64,000 bases of DNA from Schistosoma mansoni. Taxonomy: Eukaryota; Platyhelminthes; Trematoda; Strigeidida; Schistosomatidae. Both the position numbers and the translations under genes were made by a program. Of the stretch, positions 21,801-33,800 are shown piece after piece; positions within the stretch are counted from its first letter, which is position 1; each line of letters begins with the position of its first letter. The notes under the pieces were generated by a model. That model did no database searches. It saw nothing but the letters and a program-made list of their open reading frames with translations, and was not told the origin of the DNA. Location: NCBI RefSeq assembly GCF_000237925.1, contig NW_017386041.1, forward strand, positions 310,001 through 374,000, in the 5' to 3' direction.

Positions 21801-24800
21801 TAAGATTTGGGATGAAGAACAAGTACCAATAGACTGGAAAAAACGACTTCTGATCAAGATACCAAAGAAAAGCGACCTCAGCAAGTGCGATAACTACAGA
21901 GGAATCACACTTCTCTCAATACCAGGAAAAGTCTTCAACAGGGTGTTGTTGAACAGGATGAAGGACTCCGTAGACGCCCAACTTCGAGATCAACAGGCTG
22001 GATTTCGTAAGGATCGATCGTGTACAGACCAAATCGCAACTCTACGTGTCATTGTGGAACAATCAATCGAATGGAATTCATCACTCTACATCAACTTCAT
22101 TGACTACGAGAAAGCATTTGATAGTGTGGACAGGACAACACTATGGAGGCTTCTTCGACACTACGGCATCCCTGAGAAGTTAGTCAACATCATATGGAAC
22201 TCCTATGATGGATTAAACTGCCAAATCGTCCATGGAGGACAACTCACCGACTCATTCGAGGTAAAGACCGGTGTTAGGCAAGGTTTCTTACTCTCATCCT
22301 TTCTCTTTCTCGTGCTGATCAACTGGATTATGAAGACGTCACCATCTGGGGTGGGGAAGCACGGGATACAGTGGACAGGCAGGATGCAGCTTGACGATTT
22401 AGACTTCGCAGATGACCTGGGTCTTATATCACACACGCAACAACAAATGCAGGAGAAAACGACCAATGTAGCAGCAGCCTCAGCAGCAGTAGGTCTCAAT
22501 ATAAACAAAGGGAAAAACAAGACTCTCCGATACAATACAATATGCACCAATCGAATTACACTTGACAGAGAAGCTTTAGAGAATGTGGAAACCTTTACAT
22601 ATCTGGGCAGCATCATTGATGAACACGGTGGATCAGATGCAGATGTGAGGGCGAGGATCGGCAAAGCAAGAGCAGCATATTTACAACTGAAGAACATCTG
22701 GACCTCAAAACAATTGTCAACCAACACCAAGATCAGAATTTTCAATACAAATGTCAAGATAGTTCCACTGTATGGGGTAGAGACGTGGAGAACTATGAAA
22801 GCCATCATTCAGAAGATAAAAGTGTTTATCAACAGTTTTCTACGCAAGATACTTCGGATCCGATGGCCAGACACTATCAGCAACAAGTTACTGTGGGAGA
22901 CAATAAACCAGATTCCAGCGGAGGAAGAAATCAGGAAGAGGCACTGGAAGTGGATAGGGTACACTTTGAGGAAACCACCCAATCGCATCACAAGACAAGC
23001 CCTCACATGGAATCCTGAAGGCCAAAGGAGAAGAGGAAGATCAAAAAACACATTACGCCGAGAAATAGAGACAGACATGCGAAGAATGAACAAAAGTTGG
23101 ATAGAACTAGGAAAGAAGGCCCAGGACAGAGTGGGTTGGAGAATGCTGGTCGGCGGCCTATGCTCCAATGAGAGTAACAGGCGTAATTAAGTAAAAGTAA
23201 GTATTTTCCTAAGTGACTGTTGTTTTTTTTAGGTAGTCGTTATCATTGCCAAAACACAGTTAAAGACAACTACATTAAATACAACATTCGGTCATAAGTG
23301 GCATAAACCGTTTAATCTTTAATCCCGATTAAAATGAATAGAGTGAATATCCCGAGAAACCATCAATCACAGTAACTTGAAAAAAACGAGGTATTTATAT
23401 GTTATAGTTGGTAACAATTATCTCTCATCTCAGAACTAAGAGACACATTTGTTTGTGAACAAATAAACCGAATAATTATTTAGGAGACATTAGTAGACTG
23501 GCACTAAAACTTCCAAACAGTCGTCAGAATTTAATCATCAGTAAATACAAAATAACCGAAGGATTTAGATGACAACGAAATGCGAAAACTGTTAAGGAAA
23601 TACAGTTGTGATGTTTCCGCGGGTACTAGTCGCCCTTTCGTACCTGAAAAGTGTCGAGAACTGATATTTTAACACCTCCATTTGCTACCACACCCTGAAA
23701 TTCGAGCAACCAGAAGACGTATGGCAGAACGCTCTTTTGGCCCATACGAACTAAGATATCAGAAGTTAGGCAAGGGTGTACATGCTGTACCAAAGTAGCA
23801 AAGTCCAACAACACACCGTCAGTGCATTTGGGAATTTCCCAATACCAAACAGACAATTTCAATACGTGCACTCGAACATTATCGACCCCCCTCTCATCAT
23901 CTAATTTTTTTACTCATATATTTACCACAGCAGATAAATTCACTAGATGGGTCATAACCTGTCCCGCAAACGATACTTCAGCAGAATCTATAGCTTTAGT
24001 ATTCCATGATCACTGGACTTTCAATAACGGCGTCCCACTTACCACCACTACTGAATTTAAATCAGTTTTGTTCCGAAAATTCACCAAACTGCTAAGTACA
24101 TACTACGCAAAAACAACAGTCTATCATCCAGCAGCCAAAGGCCTCATGAAAAAACTTCACCGCCAATCAAAAAGCACGCTCATGTCTCTGGCTGATGCAA
24201 CCAAGTGGAACAATGACTTATCCCTTATTCTCCTAAGAATATGATTAACAGTAAAAGGAGACATACGATGCACATTAGCCGAATTGGTTTACGGAGCAAC
24301 TTTAGTGCTACCCGAACAACTAATTAGCCAAGGTGAAAAAACTCCAAGAAGATACAATGACTTTCGAAAGCACGTTACTACAATAACAGACAATACTAAC
24401 ACGTGTGAACATACGCCATGAACAAGTTATTAAGTATCTAAAAACATGAAACTTTGTCTTTGTTCTAACTGATGCTATCCAAAAACCATTAACCCCACTA
24501 TGTGAGGTCATAAAGCGAATAGAAACATATTTCATCATTAAGAAAAATGGTAAAAAGGACATTGTCTCTATAAACAGACTAGAATATGCCTTCGTAGATG
24601 ATAGTCAACAAGAACAACAAATCCTTAAAGCAGTTAAACAACCTCATCCAACGGAACCATCAAAACCAAAAAAATGACTCTTTTTTTCTGACTTGTTTGA
24701 GCTCAGTTTTGTTAAGATTACTATCAATATTATTAATTGTGCTATAACTCAATGATGAGTATCGATTGTTTTTGTAATAAATCACACACATACACCGCAC

Positions 24801-27800
24801 ATTTATGCCATATATATAAATGTATAGGTTTGATTTTGTTTGTTTATTTATCTACTCTTATTTGTACCACTGTTACCTCCAGACACTCTTTTATTCATTT
24901 ATTTAAACACATAAATATTGGTACAAGGGGGTACCAGATATATATGCGCCACACAAAACAATGAGAATGGGAAGAGAAAAGGGGTAAGATACATATATTA
25001 AAAAAATAAAAGTGATAATGGGGGAAACTGAAATGTATGATCAGAAGATCTGTTTCAGTTAAGAAAGTTATAACCACCCTTTATGAAGAAAGTAAAAGAA
25101 GGTTACAGCAGGATCGCCACTGGCTTCTATTCTGAGCCATATCTGATAACGTCTCTAGCCACTGTGTTGCACCATCTCTCGGACCCCAGCCAGGGAGTCG
25201 TGAAGGACCAACAGAAGCTAGCCCTTTGTAGCTTTCTTTCATACCACGACACCATGTCATACACTGACCTCCTCTCCGCTTTTTCCAACCAGTCCCAGCG
25301 TCGGCAAATAGTGAACGACGTGAAATCTTCTGGGACGACATTCGTAGAACATGTCCGAGCCACCGAAGTCGGTGTTTCAAGATGGTGACGCTAATTGGAT
25401 TATCGTCTCTGCACCCGAACACACGATGCCGAACCTCTGCATTACTAACATCGTGTTGCCATTGGATGTTAGCAATCTTTCGGAGACAACAATGATCGAA
25501 CACAGAGAGTCGTCTAACATCCTCAACTCGGAAAGGCCTGGTTTCACAAGCATAGAGCAAAACCGCTCTCACCGACGCGTTGTAGATCCGACCTTTTACA
25601 GCCAGACTAACGTCACAAAGGCGCCAAAGATGGCCCAGATTGGCATAAGCCGCTCTGGTTTTCACTATACGTGCATCAATCTCATCACTCACGCTACCAC
25701 CAGCACTTATACAGCTACCTAGATACATGAACTTCTCAACTACTTCAATCTGCTCATCACCCAGGGTGAGTACAGGCTTAGAATCCTGCCAGTCTTGTAG
25801 GAGTACTTTGCACTTGGAGGGTGCAAAGCACATACCGTACCTGCGGACACTCTTGGGGGTGCTATGTAGGAAAGATTGAAATAAACTTAATTTTTAAGCA
25901 ACTTTAGTCAATATTTTTCATAATCCCACTCAATGTATACAAACATTACATTAACTAAAGGAATTTTACTCCCATTATTCCTGTTCAATTTTCACTTGCC
26001 TTACTGTTTATCATTTGCTAAATCAATCAGTCAGTCACAACGTAGAACTTCGTATGTACGTACATACATACATCAGTTCAAGTTGCCATACCACATTAGC
26101 ACAAAGATACAGTTGTCGATTCAAATCCCATAATGGTAGAAGTAGTAAGAGTATAAGCAGTGTTTGTATACACATTTCATTCTGAACTTTGTTAGTTGGC
26201 ACTTTCTAACTATTTACTAACAATTCTGTTATGTACACGTTTCAACTTATATTATACAACATATTCCCTATCAATTTGACACAAATACTTTGAATTTATA
26301 TCTGAGCCCCCAAATGCCCTGGTACGGCCGAGAGTGGGGAGAGTCTGCTCTCCCTCTCGAAATGCTCTCTTATGGCCACGCGAATATATAGCCTCTGTCA
26401 GGGAAGTCCTACTCACTGCCTTCTCGTGGTATTACTGTTGTTCACCAAATTGAGAGGACGAAAAGCGAATGTCCGGCGCTTTAACCGGGTTGGTGGGCAT
26501 AGAAAGTTCACCTAGGGGAGTTGGAAAACCCTCATTCCAAGCCAGTGGTGCACATCAGCTCCAGTATCCTGAGGGAACAAATGGCGTATGAACCAATTGT
26601 TGGTCACCGGCTACCATGGGACTGCATTTCCTCACGATGCTCCACTGCCTTGTGGATCAGACATTAAGGTCAAAGGCTCGGGATGTGGCCCCCTAAGAAA
26701 ACCACCTGGTTCAGTTTGGGCACCTGGGCAGTATCACAGCCCTCACACAAATCAAATGAGATTTGTGAGGCGCATATTTATCTGGTGCTTTTTTGTACCA
26801 ATATTTATGCGTTTAAATAAATAAATAAATAAATAATCTATATCCGAAATTCTTTGGAATTATTTTCCTTTCCCCCCCCTCTATTATCATAAATGTAAAT
26901 ATATATATTGTAAGGACGGTTCGTTGGCAAGGAGAATTGGCTGAGTTAAAATGTTTTTCTTTACATATTTGTATTGGTTCATTATAAATTAATGCTAAGA
27001 ATAGTTATTGATGAATAAATGTAAACAATAAATAAATAAAAACATGAAGTTCAACGAAAGGATCTCTTTTCAACGAACACAAATAACCAAGATGATGTAA
27101 TGGAAAGATTAGAATACTAGAGATCCCTTTACTGAACTTCATGTTTTTTTTTAATTTTTAATGTTTAAATGGGAATTTTATATAGTTCAAATCATGAGTC
27201 AATTGAAGCTAGACCACCATGAAAAACCTGGAAGCACTGGACAGCCGTTCCGTCCTATTTTGGGACTCCTCAGTAGTGCGCGTCCACGATCCCGTCTCGC
27301 GAGATTCGAACCCAGGACCTACCTCTCTCGCCCGCGAGCACTTAGCCGGTAGACCACTGAGCCAGAGTCTCATAATAGGACGAAACAGCCATCTAGTACT
27401 TCCAGGTTTTCCATGATAGTCTAGTTTCAATTGACCCATGATTTCAACTATAAAATTACTGAAATCTCCACACAAAAACACCCTTCTGATAATATTAGAT
27501 TACTCATATTAATCAAAATAATCAATATCTTTTACCATTATCATATATTGTAGATGGATTTAATGATCTTCCAAAGAAAATATCAAATGTAATATGTTCA
27601 TTAATATCTGGATAGAATACCTAAATTAAAAGAAAATACAAACAATTATTACAAATAATATTGAGAAAAATAATATTAACAAAGATGATCATCAGTTCAA
27701 TCTTGGATTTTGTTTCCTTATAACACAGGGAATTTGAACTAACCAGAAGTCAATCGATTTGTATATTGATTAACTGACAAATGTGTCCTCCTGATTTAAA

Positions 27801-30800
27801 TGTGAGGATATATTAAGTAAATATTGCCCCCAAATCCCCTGGTACGGTCGAGAGTGGGGAGAGTACGCTCTCCCTCTCCAAATGCCCTCACATGGCTACG
27901 CGTATACAGCCTTTGCCAGGGAAGTCCTACTCACTGCCTTCTCATGGCATTACTATTTTGGCCAGATTGAGAGGACGAAAAGCGAATGTCTGGCGCTTTA
28001 ACCAGGTTGGTGGATACAAAGCATCCACCTAAAGGAGTTGGAAAACCCTGATTTCAAACCAATGGTACACATGAGTTCCAGCATCCTAAGGAAACAAATG
28101 ATGTATGGACCCATTGTTGGTCACCGTCTACCATGGGACTGCATCTCCTATATTTGCTCCACTACTTGAGCAGTGGTTCCCTAAGAAAACTATCTGCTTC
28201 GGTTTATGCACCCGGGTAGTATTCCAGCCGTCACACATATCAAATCATTTGTGTAACGCATATATACTTGGTGTCTCCTCGTACCAACGTTTATGTGCTT
28301 AAATAAAAATAAAATCGATAAACAATCACGGATGTATATGATCCCAGTTAATCACTTCTTTAGGAACTTCCTAAACATACTTTGTGAATAATCATATTTG
28401 AATGCTCAAGAAATGGGAATCTTGTTGCTATTTTGTATAGTTTGTGCTCAGAATTCTTAACTGTAATTATATATATTATATTAGTTAGAATGCTGGTCGG
28501 CGGCCTATGCTCCACTGGGAGTAACAGACGTAAGTAAGTAAAGTAAGTAATATTAGTTAGAATGAAAACAAAATAAATTAACGAGTCTTACTTTTAATCC
28601 AGTCACCAGAAATCCAATTTCTTCACGCCATTTATACTTTGCACATTCAATCATTATTTTTGATGGTGAAGAATCAGGAGCATATGTACGACGACCCATT
28701 TTTAAATCACATAATGATGGATGTTTAAAATTAGCCAATAAATCTTTTAAGCCCAAGTACAAATCTATCTTGAGTAGAATTTTTTGAATAATAAGGGAGT
28801 AAAAAAAAGAAGAATATTGAAAATATTTGACAGGTACGAGCTTAGGGTAACAGTTAAACCTCCAGAGAACGAAATCACATAATAAATATTCAAGGAATGA
28901 TAGAAGTCTCATAGTGTAAGAACATCGGATTACACCTGATAACCTTCAAGTTCAGTTCGATTTCAAACGACATCTAACGCTGACTACTTTTAAACATTCT
29001 AAACGTATAGAATCCACACTAGCGATCAAATTCATAACACACAACACCAGGCATATGTTTCCAAGTTTGTAGTTATTTGTTGGAACTTTTTCAGGAACAT
29101 GATTCTTCTAAGTATAAAGATGCTTGATTTGTATCACACGACATAGATTTCGTATATTTTTAGTTATAAACAAGAAGTTCTCAATTACTGTTAAAGGTAT
29201 GAGACGTTGTCGCTTCCCGGTCATTTACACCATGAAAAGATATACTTTCTTAAAGAACATGACAAGGAAACTGGATTAGTAGTGGCTTTAACAACCTAGG
29301 GGCTTGACAGCAGAGACAAAGGGACAAGTGCTTGAGGTCGGTCACACATGACCTTATTACGAGCAGTTTTTGATGTGTCAGCTACGTACTTCAAAGGCCA
29401 TACTGTCAAATACGGAAATGTGGGGTGAGGGGAGGTGTAAAATTTCCAACGTCAACCTGTTCTAACTCCTCTCCTCTGTTGTGAGAAGGAAGCATTGCTG
29501 TAGATACTGGTTATCTAAAGGAAACACCTCACTGTCGTCACACCCCAGTACAGTCGTCAGTACGACTTCGCCCTCAAATCTTAAGTCGAGTGGTTGATAA
29601 CTGGTTGATAAGACTTAATAACCAAGTACGGGTTCGTGTACTTCAAGCTGTACTCTTTGCTTAAAAGTGAGTCATACTATCAGGTTGCCAAAACCAAAAC
29701 AGGTAGAGTAGAGTTTGAACTTAAAACCCTATGCTTGAGAGTCGAGTGATTTAACCCTTATGCTACTTCTTGACTGAGAGACCATAAGTAAAAGACAGAC
29801 AATATGAAAACATGACAAGATGCGAGAGACATAACAGATAAAATCAGCGGAAAATTTCATAATTCGTATAAAGAGCTGTGGTTGATGGTTTAGTCATTTG
29901 ACCTGTGAGTTTAAATGTTCCAACATCTACTAAGGTGTGAAATCTACCTCAAATAAACAAAGAAACTCATAATCCTATGCGTACGCCTATGTATGGTCCC
30001 TGATCACTTATTTTTAAGCTAGCCTTCATTAGCCATGAATATCGCTTTGCAATCTCACGAAGACAAAAGTATAATGGTGAACCAGTGATTTGAAAATGTG
30101 CACACGAATCAGCACCATAAGTAAAACAATAATCAGGTTCTAAAACAGGGAGTTAATAAAAGTTGTTAACTTAAAGTATGAGAGATAAAGGTAAGATGGA
30201 AAAAAGTCACTCATTAATTAAGCTGCTTTTTAATTCAATAATACTGAAGTTAATTGAAAGCTAATTTTTGCGTAATTTCGAACTCGGTTAGTTTATCTTG
30301 AGGAAAATGCATTCCTATGAAATAACTTCTGTTGATAGACTGATCCTCTACGCTGTGTAGAAAACAACAATGACTGAAGTTATAGAAAAAAAACTAATTA
30401 AATTAATATTTCGATTGATTGCCTTGGGAGCTACCACTTTAGCGTTTAATCAGAACAACTACCAGATCCAATTGTTTATCAAGTCCTATTTTCATTTCAC
30501 TTGCCAGTGATAAAACATAAGAACACTTCGCTTGAACCTTTCTGAATCCAGATTAACATACATTATCAAACATCATAACCGAATGATGAAATATTGACAA
30601 CTGAATAACACCAATATTACCATTAATAACGACAGATCCTTTAGCTTGATAGTTTTACTCGAGGATTTACAACTTCTATAATGATAGAAACATAAACCTC
30701 CCTACTGAGATTTTCAGGACAATAATAATTATTAGAAAAACTTGAAATCTGTACAAGTAACTAGCAAGTATTACTGATCAAACTGCTACTATATTTCTGC

Positions 30801-33800
30801 AAGTTTTGCTTTCTTTTAATCTCTCTCCTCCTTCAATCGTTCGTTAAAGTCCCCTAAATGCCCTGGTACGGCCGAGATTCGGGAGAATCAGCTCTCTCTC
30901 CAAATGCTCTCACATAGCCACGTGTATACAGCCTCTGACAGGGAAGTCCTACTCACTACCATCTCGTGGCGGGGGTGTTGTTCACGAAATTAAGAGGACG
31001 AAAAGTGAATTTCCGGCGCTTTAACCGCGTTGGTGGACACGAAAAGTCCACCTAGGGGAGTTGGAAATCCCTGATTCCAAACCAATGGTGCACATGGACT
31101 GGCTCCAGTATTCTGAAGGAACAAATGGCGTATGCACCAATCGCTGGTCACCGGCTACCATGGGACTGCATTTCCTCACGATGCTCCACTGCCTTGTGGG
31201 TTAGACCTTTAGGTCAAAGGCTCGGGGTGTGGCCCCCTAAGAAAACCACCTGCTTCGGTCTGGGCACCCGGGCAGTATCACAGCCCTAACACGAATCAAA
31301 TGAGATTTGTGTGGCACATTCTTATTTGGTGCCCCTTTGTACCAAATGTATGTGTTTAAATTAAATAAAAAATAAAAGCTTTTTCAGTCTTTATTTCTCT
31401 GATGCCTAATGCTATTATATGCAGAACTCTAATATTAGTTGCTACCCCATAAATGGTGTAAAAATCTTACTAACTCTGTGCATCAGTTATGAATAAATAA
31501 GAACCCCTAACCAGTTTACTTTTTCTTAATATTCAATAGTATAAAATTAAAATCAACTTAAATAAATGTATGTATACTAACTCACGTTTTTGTTCAGAAT
31601 CTCGATAGAGACCATAAAAATCGGGTACAAATTTTCGTAACTCAACTAAAATGGAATCATGACAATTTGGATCGAATAAACGTTGATAAAATTCTAATTC
31701 ATGTGGACCTTTAGGATAATGTTGTATTGGTTTATATATAGTTGACTGAACATGTGAATATAATACTAGAATATTTAAGAAGAGATAAAGAGAATAAAGC
31801 CCAGAAAAGCACGTTAGTAATTGAATATATGTATATATTAATTTATATTTTAAAGAATCGATATCAATGAATGTACTCTGGAAATGCAATACTCGTTGTA
31901 AATTGAATTAGTAACAATTATAAAAGGTAGAAAGTCATAAATACTCGCTTCGGCGGTACATCTACTAAAATTGCAACGATACAGAGAAGATTGATTGAGT
32001 GCTATTAGAGGTATGAGGGCAGTTATCACTTCCCGGTTGCCCACACCGTGGAAGAGTTCTTCTATAGGTACCTGAAAAAGAAATCTGGTTAGAAGTTGTC
32101 TTAATGACCTGAGAGCGTGACCGCAACGCCCAAGGGACAACTGCTTGAGGTCGGTCGCACACGACCTTTTTGTGTTAGCTCCGTACTTGTTGGGACCTTA
32201 CCGCCGGAGACGGAAATCTGTGGGATAAGGCAAGGTGTGTATATTTAGGGTCGACCTTTTCTAACCCCACCCCTCCTTGTGGGAAGGCAGCATCGCTGTT
32301 ATGCTGGTTGTCTGAAGGAAACACTTTACTGCTGTTACACCTCTGTACAGTCAGCAGTACGACTTCGCCTCAGGACCTTGGGTTTGCTGCTTTTAGTCTT
32401 ACCGCTCTTCAACCGACCTTTCTGTCATGGTAGGACCTTGAGGAACGATTGTTCCAGCCAGTATAGCTCGATTGCTTCATCACGATAGACAAGCCCGACC
32501 ACCACGTCAAGGTAGCAGCAACGGTCGGGTCAGAGAAGATTAGCATAGCCGCCATCCCGTAGAAAACTAACTCGCGAAAAAACGTTAACCAGAAAGTCCT
32601 AAGTATGTAGCTAGTCCTTACTCCATTAAATATGATATACAATGAAGAATTTCAATGGATCATAATTTACGTACCGCTAGCAAATATTTAAATACTTGAT
32701 ATAGAGTAAAATAAATATTAAACCATACAATTGAACGATAAAGTGGCATTTCCCAAACTGTATAGAAATTGAAACTAAACTGTTATCTAACAAACAGTAA
32801 GCGGTAGTTCAATATTACGCGAAATTTAGTATTTTTATGGTTAAATAAACTGGAAATCTTCTAAGCGTTTCAATAAACATAGATTTAAATTATTTCCCCG
32901 TTGGCTCTACGCAGAATCTACCAGCATGACAATGATAAACAGCTTACTCATATCTCGTTTACTTGGTAATTAGTGTTAGTGTAGTTTGTATTATCATAGA
33001 ATTCAAAATACGTTTATAAGACTGAAATAAGAATGTTACAGTACTACCTTTTACTGATGAACAGTTAAAAGTTGAGAAACTAGTTTATTTGACAAAATGG
33101 TGGCGGCATTATGTCAAATCGGAATCATTTATGCATAGCGAAAGTTAAGGAGTGATAGGTGCGGTTGAGGTAGTTTTAGGCTAGGATCCGTCGGTTTATT
33201 AGAACTTTGTGTTTTAGGCCCTGAATGTGAAAAACTCCATTATTTCGATAAGCTACTATAAATGCCTTAGAATATAAGCTATTCATGATGCTATTGTTTG
33301 TATTTTTTCATAAATAACACATTTTATGTACTTTATTTAAGCCGTCTCCATCAATACATCGTATTCTTGATTTAAATATATGATATATTCGCACATACCT
33401 CTTTACAGTGTTGGAGTGTCTTTGTATCATATTGTGCTTTTATACATTTCGCTTTGGTATGAGCGAAGCAGAATAATAAGGTGATAAGCACATACCTCTT
33501 TACAATGATGGAGTGTCTTTGTGTCATATTGTGCTTTTATACATTTCGTTTTGGTATAAGCAAAGCAGAATAATAGGGTGATAAGCGTAGAAAAATAAAT
33601 CTGCAACTACTTAGTGAGCAATTGCAAAACTAAATTGTCAAACACAAATTCCTCTACTGATGACTGTCTGCTATTTATTATCTTTGTTTATAGCCGAACG
33701 GTGAGACTGTAATTTGTGAACGAGCACAATCACATTTAAGATAGTAGATCTTGGATTTTGGAGCGAAATTCACTCACTCATTTGGCTGAATACCATTTTG

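Noticed and set aside
22203-22808. 201-codon minus-strand frame opposite the RTE reverse transcriptase
   Set aside because: A shadow of the real RT frame on the plus strand; no domain.
31746-31747. AG at 31746-31747 as the acceptor of IPMK exon 2
   Set aside because: It gives a phase 0 start that cannot join the phase 1 end of exon 1; the AG at 31766-31767 restores the frame and the family spacing.
33391-33586. Tandem units as a CRISPR-like array
   Set aside because: Two 97-base units without spacers in an animal genome; a plain duplication.
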